Source: Entonaema liquescens (lineage: Eukaryota; Ascomycota; Sordariomycetes; Xylariales; Xylariaceae). From it: a DNA stretch of 64,000 bases. This document shows, piece after piece, positions 24,681 to 38,158 of the stretch; positions within the stretch are counted from its first letter, which is position 1; each line of letters starts with the position of its first letter. The stretch spans positions 1,674,001 through 1,738,000 of the forward strand of contig CADCSX010000009.1 in the NCBI GenBank assembly GCA_902805475.1. Direction: 5' to 3'. The translations under genes and the position numbers were made by a program. The notes beneath the pieces are model-generated. The model worked only from the letters and a program-made list of their open reading frames with translations. It did not search any database and was not told the DNA's origin.

Positions 24681-26311
24681 TTACCGACGAGATTTCTTTT
24701 CGCCCTGACGCTCAAGGAGCAGGGTAAGTTGACTTTTAGATCGGCCGAGCGGTACAGTTGGTGTTGGATTTGGTTGAGTAGGAGTAAATCGCGAATCGAG
24801 CACGGAGCTTCCAGATCTTCGGGAACTAGTTTCGACATCTTCTTCATGCCCTTGCATTGTGCTCGCGGCGGTCTCGCCGAGCGATGGGTTCTCATCGAAC
24901 TCTATAATCGTTCCTTGCGCCGTCGTATTCGAGACAATCGTCGTGCTCGATGAGATCAAACTTTGAGGTAGGGTCAGACCACCACCGGCAACTAGTTCCT
25001 GCGAGCTACGTCGGATGGAGCCCATATCTGATCTCGACCGACTCATGAGGTGGGAAGCGTCCGGACGCGGTCGCTCTTGCGTATCGCTTCGTCTATGGGT
25101 TGATCCGCTCCGACTCGTCTTCACGGGACTAGCCTCATCTATAATAGTCCTACTCGCGTCGTCTGTCGCAGGATTCGACTTTATCGCATCAGCACGCTCG
25201 TCTTTAACTATCAACCGCTGGTTGTCAGTACTACCTGTCTGCGAACTGCTTGGTTTCGAAACACTGCGTTTATCGGGCGAAGAAATGGCCGGTCGTTTTC
25301 CCGCTGCCTTTGCACTCAGTTGCCCACTCCCTTCTCTTGCCGTCGAAGATATCCCCTTGTCTAATTTCTCTGGTACTGTCGTGGTGGAGCTTTGTGATCC
25401 GGATTGTCTAGAACCAAGCGAAGAGTTCCCTTCTCTAGACCCAGCCTCAGTTCCACTCACAGCGCTAGAAGACTGAGAACTAATCCGCCGAGGCATAGCA
25501 GGCCTTCGCCTCGAAGCAGTAGAAGCTACAAATGCAGCTGTCTTCTTCTTTGGTGTGGAGTGGGTTGCCTTTTTTCTTTCCTCTTTGGCTGTTGAACTGG
25601 TGGAGCGTTTGGAATCACCACTATGATTCACCGCAGTGCTTCCGGATGAAGCAGGCTCACTATCCTTGCTATCATTGCCCTCACCATCTGACCCTGGTGG
25701 CGAAACGAATCGAGCTGTAGGTCGCGGCCCGGAATGCGAAGGCCCCCTAGGTTTCTTCAAAATGGGATGCGGCCGTTTCGCCGCAGATGATGGCGCAGTC
25801 TTCGCGGCCTCGGCCTTGTCTTTCAGCCCTGACTCGGAAGACCCTTGTCCAGGTGTCTCGGGTTTGGCTTGAACCTTTGTGGGTGGATCGACTTTCGAGT
25901 CAGGTGAAGGCTTTTGGATTCGTGGTCAGTATAGGTCGCATTTCAACACTACAAAACTTACCGGCTCATATCGATTTGGTGGGCCCCGTAACTTGACGAA
26001 GCTTTCTTCCTCGGAAATACTCTTAAAGAGTCGTGCAATCACTGTTCCTGGAAGATAACGGCGGTCACCGCCCAAGACGCGAGTCCAGAAGTTTTCGAGC
26101 CGTCTCGCAGTAGGGTCGATAAGTTCCCGAGATGTTGTTGTAAATACTGCGGTCCGATTAGTATGAATTGCACCAAGTGTGATTAGGAAATATCTTGACC
26201 ATGGCAAGCCGCAAGTATCTGACTTAGTGGAACAACGTCGTACTTTGCTATCTCCTCGTAAATATCGTTTCTATTGAAGACAATGCCCTTGGGCAAAATC
26301 ATATCCGCCAT
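24681..26311 (-). CDS. Serine-rich protein with areA-type GATA-like domain (DUF1752 family), three exons
   Basis: Exons 26311-26200, 26146-25962 and 25910-24681 give 508 residues. The second intron has GTAAGT..AAAAG; the first has a weaker GTCAAG donor but an ACTAAT branch and GCAG acceptor. The N-terminus (MADMILPKGIVF, DIYEEIAKYDVVPLSQI) leads into RRLENFWTRVLGGDRRYLPG and FVKLRGPPNRYEP (about 53-95). This is the short GATA-like domain first described next to the zinc finger of nitrogen regulator areA; no zinc finger is present here. The rest is low-complexity, rich in Ser, Thr, Lys and Pro, with family-typical HPILKKPRGPS after the domain and GRSKSQLTLLLER near the C-terminus. A nuclear or signalling scaffold role is possible. 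The function is not established and I do not assign one. Confidence 0.85.
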
Positions 26312-29300
26312 CTTGACCGAATACAACTAAGTCGGGTATCGTCGACCAGGAAGCTCACCTCTCCCACGAGCTTCCGGTAGCGACGAGTATTAAAGATTAT
26401 GCAATCCGTAGTCCTTTGGACTCTACAATTCATAGTTGAGATGTCAAGGTCTTGAGCAGGTAAGGCTGATCCGATCGCCTCATCAGCTTGGAGCCGCCGT
26501 GGAACTTGCCGCCCAATACTCGCTAAGCTAGTCCACGCTGAGAATTCAGCTTGTCCGAGGATGGGTACTGCTCCACACAAGTGGTCTCACTCTAATGCAT
26601 CGAGTAGCCTAGAACGACAACGGTATTCTGGGCCCGTCGAGGGGGACCGGTAGCCAGCAAACACACTGGAACCCAGGCGGAACGCTGAGACACGAAAAAG
26701 AGCAACCGGGAACTGGTCATCTGTTTGCCCGTCTGCGGTAACACGTCAACAACTCTGAGAGCAATTGGATACGGGATGGTCCCGGACTTCCTATGCAGCT
26801 ATAGAGCTGACGTATAAGTGTTAAAAATCGAGGGTAACAATTATCCTCGTAGCCAGGACATAACCGCAGAATAGCTAAGTTGGTGAGTAGATACGCAAAC
26901 AGACTGCAGACTGAGCAGTTCCGCCAGTGATGGTGCGCTCTAGATAGAGTTGAACTCGAACCAAGGGGAATAGTCGATTTTGGAGAATAAGTTGATAGCT
27001 TATAGCTTAAAAGGCAAAAAGATGTATCGTAGTTATTATTGGTATTCAGTATAGACGTAGGTAGACCATTGTCGACTATCTCGTTGACATCTCGAAAACG
27101 GCGTATGTATTTGAAAGGAAATATGAAGTGTAGAAGAAGGGGGCGTAATTTTCACAAGCTTTGGATGGGAAAATTGAGTAAAAGATCAGGTACATGTAAT
27201 GGAAGTATGAGCATAAGGTAAGGTAGGTATCAACGTACCTGCCTCTCAAGGGATGGCAATGGGACATAAAAGTACCCGTTGCGGTACTACAGTGACCTAT
27301 TTCTTTGCTATTTCCCTCTTTCTGGAGCCGCGAAGCGCCTTCCACCTTGGGTCGGTATGTAAGGTAGGTATTATGTATTATTAACCCCAGGCTTGCTCCA
27401 GGGCTGCTTGGACTTGCTTAGGCATGCAGGTATGACCTGTAATAGGTGCAGCAGGAGCAGACTTTTGGCGGCTTCGGTAGAAAGCCAGCACTAACGCTTT
27501 AGGGGTCCACGGTGGGTAAGACCCGCTAAAGATCAAGGGCCCTAGCTGGCTTTATGAAGTCCAAAAGTCCAACATCCTCGGCTTTTCTTCGCCGTTGTCA
27601 CTCCATTCTATCTCCGTCCATCCTACATACTTCCTCGTGAATCCTCTGAAACCTCATTTTGTCAAATGGTCGAAGGGGGTAGCTACGCTGCCTGGTAAAG
27701 GCACCCATGACGCAAGCTCGAAACTTCAAGGTTTTCTCTTAAGAAATACCCAAGGGGCTTCATATTAACCTAGTTCATAAAGTCTATGGCGCCGCAGGTT
27801 AGCCCAGGTTCTATCCAAGGAATTTAGTCGTCTCGGATTGCCCCAGGAACTCGGACAGGACTTAATATGACATGGCCTTCATCGTTCACCTTATTAATCC
27901 TTGGCCCTGAAGACTAACCATCACCCGCAACAACATGAGTGGTGGACCGGATCGCGGAACCGGATCGCACGCACTTAGATACGGACAACTCTTATTAGTT
28001 TACGAAAAGCTCACAGCACCTCCGAAGATGAAAATGAAATAGACGTATGCACACATTCATGCCTTGCTCTAGCGCGACTTGCTTGGGTCAATTACGGGTG
28101 CGGCCAATGTCCTGAGAAAATTATCTCTGCTGGATAAAACCACGTACAAGTGCCTCGAATACATACTACTCTCAAATTGAAAGAATTTCGAATTTCTCGC
28201 GCGTAGTCTATCCAACAAGGGTTTTGGCGTCGACTAGTCTCCTCCCCCCACGTCTTTGGCGAATCTAGTTTCTATTGCTAGAATTGCCCAGGGTTCTAGA
28301 ATGCTCAGAAATACGCTATCTAGTCAGGGGGGCCTTCCATCGAACTTCTCATCTTTTAACCAGACGGAAACAGATCCTTTTCCGCATTCACTATGTGAAT
28401 TAGACAGAATGCTTGTCTCAGCGGAGAATGGCGATGCAGCAACGAAAATAGGCCATACAGACGAACTCCCTTTCCAGGCAACATCGCCTACCGTGACTAT
28501 CCCTTGTCACTTGGCCTAAATGTCGTCACTGACTCGCAAGGTTCATGGTCGCCTTCTACCCCGTTTCTACTCGGCATTTAATCATCATCCGACTCATCTT
28601 GATGGTACAAAATATCCATTTTCACACCATGAGAAGCGAACTGTTTCTACCATCTAAAGGCGCAGCGTTCCTTAACAAAATCCTCGGAATAAACCTTAGC
28701 TGGATCAGCACGGACTCTACGAATGTTGCACTTGGTAACTTGATCTTGATAACTTGATATGACGCCTACTTTTAGCCCTCTTCGCACACCGCTATCTTAG
28801 ATTAAATAACCTACCGATTTTTAGGGAGCGGTGGACGGTACTACTGTGGTCTCTGGTCCACTAGACCTATATGCTATGGTATGCTTTGCGAGGGAGTTTT
28901 GAAAAGTATCAAATTTTGATGCGCTAGGTTTTTTGGCCATACGGGAAACTCCCCGTTGGAAATGCTGTGAGGTCAGAGCTGCTTACCTACTAGGGACTGA
29001 CTTTAGGAGATACGTACGTTTAGTTGGCCTCCTCCATTAGAACCAGCTGCCGTTTTCTGTCTGCGCGCAGTTATATCGTTTCTATCCCCATTGCGCCATC
29101 AAACCCTCTCATTTTTCTTTGTAGATTCTTTCCTCATCTCCGGCTTTAAGATCTGCTCTTCCTGCGGGGGGGGCGTCGTGTGACCTGCTTACCTAGAGCG
29201 TTTTTCTTATACTGAGATATCAACCATTGGCTAGAATACAACGTGCAAGCATCACCACAGCAATGCCTCGTGACCTCCTCATATGTAGGAAGGCTAGCGA

Positions 29301-32300
29301 CAATGGGGTTCATATGCCTTAGTGTCATGAGGGACCTGACGCAATTTGATGTCTGGGGGTCGAATTAAGAATCCCTCATAGAGGGGTCGCATCCGGGTGA
29401 AGGTTAATAAGTCTATTCCCCGCCCTTTCCTGCAAAAAGTGCTTCACCGATCTACAGCACGCTCCAGGGCTCGGTTGACAAGAGAGAGTTTCTCAAAAAG
29501 ATAATACCTATCCCTATCCTATCGTATAAAGCAACTCCACCTTTTCAGTGAAAAGCCATATGCATTGACGCACACAGATATCCACACCGACTACTCTTAT
29601 TTTACTTTCTGAGAGCTGAACCCCAACAAATTCCCAAACAATTATTCACCGTACCAAGACCCCTAAAAAAAAAAAGAAGTATTTCGGGTTCAAAGCCTGC
29701 TGAACACCAAGACCCTATATGGGTTATTTCCCCAACACCAACCACATGGCAGCATCTATTACGAGCAGTACCGAAAAAAAGGGTTCTCGGCGCCTAACCC
29801 TCGGGCATATTTGACTCGTAGATTTCAAGTTCACGTGGGTAATTCTTTTGTTATTCATCTCAATTTCCCGGTGTCAAAGGCTTCCTATTTAGGAAATCTC
29901 CGTTCTCGATATCCCGATTGGCTTAACCGAGTCGGAGGGCCGGCCACAAGGCTCTCGGTGATAACATAATATTATTCGTTTATAAACTTCTTCCGATGTT
30001 TATTCACTTCTCATACAATTCTCTTTTTTTTTCCCTCGTATACGAACGTTATGCTAGGCATCAGTATTCAAAACTACGAATTATTCAGCATTTTCTGTGA
30101 TGTACATAAGCTGAGCTGCATCCCCTGAGTTTCTTCCGCGCTATTAATTGCCGTTCATGTATCGCATCGAGCTTTCCGGTCGACCTGCAGGTACGTATGC
30201 GCGTTCCGTTCGGCTAGGCCAATCTTTTCTGGATTCACATACATCTACTTCACCGGTGAGCGGGACGTCGGTCAGAACATGGCTTTCGTGACTGATCACA
30301 CCAAATCCTTTCGGAAGCGCCGCAGCGGCCCGGCTAGTTATAGCAAGTCTTATCATCCTTTTTTGGTGAGTGCAATTGTAACCCTGGTGTTAGTGGCACC
30401 TCGGTATTACGTTCCCCAGTTCAGAAGACTGTACGGCGTGGACAGCTTTGTTTAAGTGGCTGGCATTCCGGCGTTTTGACCTGTGGCCCGGACGAGGCTG
30501 ACCCTTTACGGTTACATTCGGTCGTTACACACGAAAAGGCAGTCATCTGCAACCAGCTGATGCGGGAGGGTTACAACGTGAAATATATCATTGGTACTCT
30601 TTATCATTGACCGCAAACTAATACCGAAACGGATATCTATACCCTCTTAAGCTTCACGAGCGGCGTGTTATATGAAGTAGGCAATGACGACCAAGAAAAT
30701 CATCACAAGGGCTCTATTATATCTTTCTTTGGTTAAGATATAACCAAGTTAAAATAGCATTTTACTAGTCATATTACCTTACCAGCGAGATTTCACAGGC
30801 GGATGATATAGTTGTTCGTAGTGGGGTTTCTCGCCATTACTTTGAATAGGGGCGTTGGAATAAAAATACCTCTCGCAACAACCGCCTCTGCAAAGACCTA
30901 GGAGCTGGGTACTTAATGTAATATATCCCCGCTTAGTCAGCTATGCGTATCACGACGTGATCATCTCTAGATGCCGCCATTCTTACTTTCCTTTGGATAC
31001 CATGTGGCGTTTTGTTCGCTTTTCATCCATTAAGAAAGGCGCATATCTCGGGAAAGTACCTTCAAATAACTAAAGCGTTCTATGATTAGGTCATTTTTTA
31101 CCAGTTTAAATTAAAGGGGGTTGATCCAAGTTGATTTCTCGACTCTGATTAACGTAACAGAATGACTGAACTTGGTTCGATAGTAATATTAGGTATTAAT
31201 GTATTATCATCGAAGACGATGTAGCGCTACGGCCCTCGTAACATATGGTTGGGTTGGTTTTTATTGTTGTAAAGGTCGTATTGAAATTTTCGCGACATTA
31301 ATATATGTATTAAAATGACATCGACCATTGTTAATAATATGAAAAATGCAAGGAGTTCATTTCTAGTATCAGAATTGCTTTCTAAAAATGAAGCTTCAGG
31401 TCTAAACTAGTGAAAATATGAAAAGATATTACATATCGTAGGTTATGCGACAATTAATAACGCCAAACCATTCGTATAGGTTAGGTACTTTTAACTCTCC
31501 AAGTAAAACGCAACACTAAAATATCATTATCGAGGTTGGATTTTGGAAGATAGTCCCAAGATATATGACGCGGCAAACTTAAGGCTGGATGGATAAATGC
31601 CCAACCAACCCCTATATCGAACATAGCCGGGCAACACTGTCAAGCAAGAATGCAGCGCTTGACTTTACCAGGAACCGTCACCCTTCAAAGTTTAGCTTCC
31701 TGATAGCATTCTTCGACAATGCATGATACCTACGACTCAATTCTTGAGATCAATTCTGCCACGAGAAAAGGGAGAGATAAAAACGCCTACATAACTACAA
31801 CACTAAGTCTAGTAAATGTCATAATTTCCCTCAATACCTAGAACCCACTCCTAGGTTGTTTCAAATGAATGTTTCGTTACGGGATCAAATACTCTGATAA
31901 AAAGATAAATATGTCTTAAGATTATTATCTACTCGTTATATTACAACTTCTATTCAACTAACACAGCCAGTCATTGCCTATCTCGTCCTTAACTAGGCTT
32001 GCAACGCCGCGTGGCGTGTTATCGAGGGTCCCGAGTGAATGGTACGCGTAAGGTAGCGTAGCACGGCCTTTACTGTGTACCAATACTAGGGCATCCACAG
32101 CCCTTCAGTTCAGCCCAGCACGGAAGAAGCTTTAATTAAACGAGGCAACCGGATTACACATGATCATTCGATGTCAGATGAGCATCATGAACAAACATAT
32201 AGTTGTAACGTAATGCTAACCTCCGACAGCGATGGCACAGACTATTCAAAGAGGTCCAAGTCTCGAACTGATACCTGTGGTTGGCCCGAGCAGAGAGAAC

Positions 32301-33685
32301 TGCATAATTAAGCAAGGAGAACTGATACTATAGCGTAAATCCGGACAGCCTCTTAGCTAGAGTCCGACGAATCCTCTTGATAACAAATAATACGAGTAGA
32401 GGTCGGGCACTTGGGTAAAGCTAAACTTAAAAACTACCTAAGGCAATCTTACAAAGGTAGAATATTGTTCTTTCTGAGCTGATACAAAGCATATCGCCAG
32501 GATCGTCAAGCCGTAGGAAATTTACTACGGGCTATCCCCTTATTAAAGCCACCGGCCCGCATAGTGCGACTTTATGTTTACGTGAGTTAGTCAGATTTAA
32601 TATACTTAGGATTCAGCAAATATCAGTGATCAGTGATATAGGTACACATTGAAGAAAGATCGGTGTGAGAAAAAGAAAAGGAAAAAAAACCGCAGTTGTA
32701 CAGCGAAGAGCTGAATATGGCAAATGATCTCTCCGTGATTATATTCCTACAGCTGAGTACGAGGTGGAACTCTCGTTACGAACATGGGGCTATCTTCAAG
32801 CCCAACATTAATAATTGGAATCCTTTACGAAGTAGAAACATTTCAAGGAAACATGTATATCGTAGTTGAATGATTAGTAACTCTAATGACTAAAAATACG
32901 CGGCATTACCATGTTTATGCCCATAAGAGATCTAGGGTACCTTGTTAGATGAGCCAAGTTCTCGGGTCAACTCACCTCAACCCCTTTGATATGTCCGGGC
33001 CATAGGGCTCACCGAGGTGGATTGAAAACATCATTAGCACCGGCCCGAGCTTTAGTGTAGAAACGTGAATGTGGGTGGCTCGGATATCGACCCGCTACCA
33101 AATATTTGTCCGCCTTGTTTTTGTCCATCGTCTGTGCGGATAGACCGGCAGGCAACGCGCACGCCGCAGGGTTATCACATACTATCCCTGAAGCTTTCTA
33201 GGGTCAAACATGGTGTTGGGCTTACAATGAACTTGGGCGCCTATTTCTTGCCTACGTAGCCATTGTGTAAGGTTTCATTGAAGATCGAAATTGTAAACCC
33301 CCGGAGGGATCAAGCAAGCTGAAAAGTGGGCTTAGGCCTCACGTCGTTCGTTCAGGGGACCCGATGTGGCAGTGTTTAGGGTCCTCGGTGCTGCTGAACG
33401 AAAATTCACAATCAGAATCGTTCCTTCACGCTTTCTTGGCTCTTACATGCAGAGTACCAATAATGGATTGTGCTACCCAAGATACAATTCGCCTCAGACA
33501 AGGCAACGACGAGGCGACTGCGAGGCGTCCGGCTTGAGAGTAATCATGTGGTCTCCTATTTGCTTACAATACCTTGTTCCAGCTTGTATCTAACACCGAG
33601 TCGATCACCCGGCGAACCTAAACCTAAATCCCGAAAAACAAGGCGCAACTCGCGATGTTGTACAGGAACACTTACGACCTACGTT
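26312..33685. other. Gene-poor 7.4 kb
   Basis: This region lies between the GATA-like-domain gene start and the beta-galactosidase stop. No frame with a recognisable domain was found. The longest candidates (28256-28519, 28545-28757, 30144-30356, 33065-33259, 33366-33593) look like chance. It holds a notable structured inverted repeat at 27453-27579. Sequence around 30.6-32.9 kb is more A+T-rich but still contains ordinary C and G, so it is not comparable to the RIP block. Confidence 0.45.
27453..27579. repeat. Long three-stem imperfect hairpin
   Basis: Nested complementary segments are collinear: GACTTTTGG (27460-27468) with CCAAAAGTC (27561-27569); AAAGCCAGC (27481-27489) with GCTGGCTTT (27545-27553); and CTTTAG+GGGTC with GACCC+CTAAAG (27497-27507 / 27520-27531, one bulged G) around a 12-base loop. 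An outer AGGA/TCCT pair may extend it. It could be a structured RNA or a small inverted-repeat element. No gene overlaps it. Confidence 0.6.
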
Positions 33686-36600
33686 CTAATACGCCCCTTC
33701 GCGTTCGTGCCACGCCGGCTGAGGGGCCAGCCACGGCTTCCTGTACCCCGACCACAGCGGCATCTCGGGCTCCAGCGCAAAGCTACCGAGCCTAGCGCCA
33801 GCCTCGTCGAGCGACCACAGCGTGAGCGCCACGGTATTCGCTCCGTTGTGGTTGAGCACGCCTTCCGGCACCGGGAACGCCGTCTGCGGCCCTAGGTTCG
33901 CTACGTACTTGCCGAACTGCCAGCCGTTCACGAAGAGCTGACATCGGTGACGGCCCGCGGCGGAAGAAGAAGTATTGGCGAATACGAAACTCAAGGGCAC
34001 GTCGTAGCCCAAAGGCACGTCGAGCGAAAATGTCGTGGTGAAGAACCCGACGCCTGCGGAACGTATGCCCTCCGTAACGGGGTTGGAGATATCCCAATCT
34101 TCGCTGGGCGGATCGGGTTGATGGTATCCTTGCCTTTCAGCGAACATGCCGCCTTCGTTGCGAGGGCCCCGCGCTAGGTCATGATACGATTCGCCGCCGA
34201 GGTTGCCCGTTATCTTCCACGCTACCTCCGACTTGTCGTGGCTGTCCAAGTCAAAGTTGATGATTCCCATCGGTGCCTTGATAGCATCCGTTCCAGGGGC
34301 TTCTTCATCTTGTCCCATGTGATCGATCAATACGGTGAAGACATAGGCCTTGCCGGCCTCGAGCGAGTGCGTTGTCAGTGAGACGGTATCGTTGTGCGTG
34401 GATCCACCGCTCGCCCCGTCCCAGGACGTAAGGAACTTGTCGTTGAGCCAGACCGAGTAGCCAAAGTCGCTTCCACCTGTCAGGTTGAGGAATAAACTGG
34501 ACTCGTCTCCGTTTGCCGTAAAGTGACCACGATATATTAGGGACCCGCTGTGGAAGCCATAGTCGCTGGCATAAAGGGATGTCGGGGTAAGTAGGGGTTG
34601 CGGATTATTGGTCGATGGATTTTCGCATTTGACCCATTTCGAATCGTTGTAAGAGGTCTGGATCTCCGGAAGAGAGTCGATATATTTCCACTCTAACGAA
34701 ACGAAGTTGGGAAGGGTAATATTGGGAGATTGGAAATCCAATCGGGCGGCAAGTTTTCCGTCGCTGTTATACTCCCCACCGAGGTCTTCGTTGTTGAACA
34801 ACAAAGATTTCACTTTGCCGGTGGGTTCATGGATCAGCTCAATATCAGTAGTGCTATTAATATCACCGGTGAGCCGAAGTACTTCGCCCTCGAGAACGGC
34901 CGTACGGATTAGATAAGGACCCTTCACGACGATGGTAGATTTAGACGGAAATGAATAATTTGCGATTGGGGCCTCTGTGGGTAGTTCTGTGACCCAATAG
35001 TCGTAAGCGTCGTTACGCCACAACAAGAGGACCTCTAGCTCATCCCCGAGTCTCAGAATCCTTCTGTCTTCAGAAACCTCCCATTGAACCACTAGCGTGT
35101 TCGAATCCGACAACTGGGTCTTTACGACGGTATCATTGGGACTTATCTGAACAGAGCTTGTGGTCAAGTTTGTTAAACCAATAGCAAATTCATGGATCTC
35201 CCCAGCTCCACCGTAAAGGATCAATGTTCTATTGCCCAGCCTATCTTGGGCCCATGTGAATATCTCGGCGGTACAGTAAATCAAGTTTATTCCACCGACG
35301 TCGTAGTCGGTCAAATGGATCTTTGAATCCCTTCTCGTCAACACTAGCTCCCCGCCGAGCTGGGGTATCGAAATGTTCCCGGCGCTTGTTGTCACGGTGA
35401 GCTTATAAGTCGTTGTATTCGTAGATGTCCAATCAGCATGGCGGATGATGTAAAAGTTCGTCGCGGAGTCAGTTCCGAATAGTGGCGTAGTGGCAATCTC
35501 TTCAGTCGAGACATAGGATCCATTTGACGCATTCCCTGGTAACGCAGTTAAGTACGCGGGGGATACTTTGAAGAAATTGGCCTCCAGCTTTTCCTCTGAA
35601 TATTTCTCCCGCCATATGTGGCGATTCTCCTTAATGGCCGCGCCATAGTCATACGAGCTATCGCCGCCCCTATATCCCAAGTTACCCCAGTTCGTTCCTC
35701 CATACGTCTACGTGAAAATTAGTTTCGTACGTCATAATGAAGGAAGCAAATGGCTACTAACCATATACACGTTGAAGATCTTAATAGCAAAACTATAATT
35801 GTTCTTCCACAAGACACGAACAGCCTCTTGGTTAATAAGCGCATTGCATGCATCTGCATTTACGCTCCCAAAGCCAGTTCCAGCTCCACCTTGAAATTCG
35901 GCTATGAAGAACGGGGTGTTAGGACTATATTTCTGGTGCATAATCTGCCAGTTCTCTGGCCATCGAATCTTTGGCCAGATGTCAGGATGTACGCCTATTA
36001 TACTATTAGAAAACAAATACAAGATTTGAACATTCGTAGTGCCCACAATCGTATCGTAGAGGATATGCATCGATACCATACACTATAATCCATATTTAGC
36101 CATTAATTATAAATTGTGTTAAGAGTACGATACTCACGGTCTGTTTCGCCTACTCCGCTCCCAGGAGCCCAATTCCCTTGATAGAGATGGTCATTAACCA
36201 TCTGCGGGACCACATTTCCGGCCTTCTTAAATTGTTGCTTGACATATTCCATGTAGTCACTGTTTGTTTGAGCCGGGAAATCGGTATTGTTGACATCTGG
36301 CCATGTATCATACTCGTTCTCAGGTTGTAGCATCACGACCGGGCCACCATTCGAAATCTGAGCATCGGCAATCAACTTCCCCACAGTAGCGGCGTAGAGC
36401 TCAGTTGAATTAACAAATTCCAAGTCACTCCCACGAAGAGGTGCTTTTATCCGTGCTGTCCAACCTGGGAAGCCCCCCAGGGCTACTTCTGCGTTAATAT
36501 ATGGCCCAGGTCGAGCTATCAGGTAGATACCGGCTTCAGCGGCAGCTCTGAAGAATTCATCGAGGGCAAAGACTCCATCGAAGCGTACCTGTCCCGGTGT

Positions 36601-36985
36601 GCCTTCTACAAGGCCCCAGTAGGTATAGAATGACACCGCATTAAAACCTACGGCCTTAATCTTCTGAAATATGTCTAACCACAAACCTGGGCTCGGCAGG
36701 CGCCAGGGATGAAACTCCCCTGAGAATATAAACACTCGTTCTCCCCTAATGATCATAGAGTGTTCGTCCCAGGTAACCTTACGGAATATTAGCAATGGCA
36801 AGAGAGGAATTTGAAGCTTGGTTTTTTACCAATCCCTCTAGGGGACCTCTTGCCTTAACCCCAGAGCCTCCATCGCGTGAGGGTATGTTCGACCCTTGCA
36901 CATATGGCGACAGGCAACATAGGAGAGTAAAGAAACCCCAGAATAACATCGTAATGATCGTCCTGCCACGCTTTCTGAAACACAC
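33686..36985 (-). CDS. Secreted beta-galactosidase, glycoside hydrolase family 35 (LacA type), five exons
   Basis: This extracellular enzyme releases beta-linked galactose from plant cell-wall galactans, oligosaccharides or lactose. Exons 36985-36830, 36777-36138, 36082-36047, 35994-35762 and 35707-33686 have introns of 52-55 bases and join in frame to 1028 residues, the usual fungal LacA length. The first exon carries a signal peptide (hydrophobic MLFWGFFTLLCCLSPYVQG). GH35 core: VTWDEHSMIIRGER, FSGEFHPWRLP, RPGPYINAE, acid/base Glu in QPENEY (about 207) and nucleophile Glu in FIAEFQGG (about 310), then MTYGGTNWGNLG. The long C-terminal half carries the family's beta-domains (TDYDVGG, WKITGNLGGE, SLSFVFAN) and many N-x-S/T glycosylation sites. 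A tiny 36-base exon encodes YGIDAYPLRYD. There is no sign of damage, and no transporter or regulator is adjacent. Confidence 0.95.
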
Positions 36986-38158
36986 TGAAGTTGATGGGCA
37001 GAGACACCCTTAAGCTTTACTACGCCGTTTCCACCACCAACCCTGAAGCACGAGGGTTACATGCATTTTGAACTCGGCATAGCAGCACACTTAAGACAAG
37101 CTTCATGGTGAAGAATATCCCGAGGTGTGGAGAAGGCACGGAACCCTGATGTTGAGATGATCCTTGAAAATACTCCGCTTTCTCCAACTTTCCCCTAGAT
37201 CTATCTGGGGATTGCGGGTCTTGAAGAATATAGGGGTCTGCTAATTGGTGCGAAATCTTGTAGGTGACCGTCTTTGTGGTTTTAGGCAAAATGACGTTGT
37301 TTTCCTAGCTGTAATTGTTGCTTGGTATTAAAGGTTCATATTGGTTTAGCAGAGGCCGAGGATATAGTAATCAATATTAACTTATTTAGCATGAGAATTG
37401 AAGTATAGTAAATAGAGGTAACTATGAAGACATTTATATCCTATCAAGTCTTTGCTTTATTTAATATATATTACCAAGTAGATAGAGTTAGGTACGGTAA
37501 AAGTAAAGATAGGAATTCGTTGTAAGCCAAGACTATAGCATCCGGAAGATATCGAAGTTATATCAGTTGAGTCACTTGACTACAGTGGGCCAAGTGACAA
37601 ATGAACATAACCAAAAGAGAAAGGGAATTAGGGCTGGGTAAGTGAAGAATAAATATAATATTATGTCTTAGCTATTATTTAATAAGCTTCAATTCCTTTG
37701 ATGTCCGGGTTATGATAAGAGAATGAATGCAGGATAATTGTGTGGCTTCTTGTCAGTTGCGAATTAGAATGCATGAGTACCTAGTGTCTAGGATAACCAG
37801 GGTGCATGATAACCAGAAAAAAAGCGATTAATTAATAGACATAACTCCATCGATTCTTCTGATCAAGGGACAGGATTCATTTAATGATATTGCACAAGTC
37901 CGTAAACGCAGTTTCGGATATTGGATCATCAAATTTTAAGTACCTAAGATACACTCTACGTTAGGTAGGTAGATCCTTAACCATTGCAAACAAGGTATTC
38001 TCAAATAGGTATGTATTGTTCCTAACTTAGAGTAGCAAAAAGCAATATCAAGTAACAGGCCTTGCAGCACGATGTATTAGACACGTTGGTAATGTCACAT
38101 GACACTAACAAATCAGGCGAGGCTCGCTGTCGTAAGAAATACTACCTACGACTCCTAG
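36986..38158. other. Intergenic, beta-galactosidase promoter side
   Basis: This 1.17 kb lies between two minus-strand genes. A frame at 37020-37289 has no recognisable protein. The distal part (37.3-38.0 kb) is A+T-rich. GTTAGGTAGGTA-type words occur near 37960. No terminator or other feature can be supported. Confidence 0.45.

Noticed and set aside
28256..28757. Two adjacent plus-strand open frames
   Set aside because: No domain, no splice signals joining them, and ordinary intergenic composition.
29691..29701. GGTTCAAAGCC, a match to a tRNA B-box
   Set aside because: No A-box upstream and no acceptor-stem complementarity, so not a tRNA gene.
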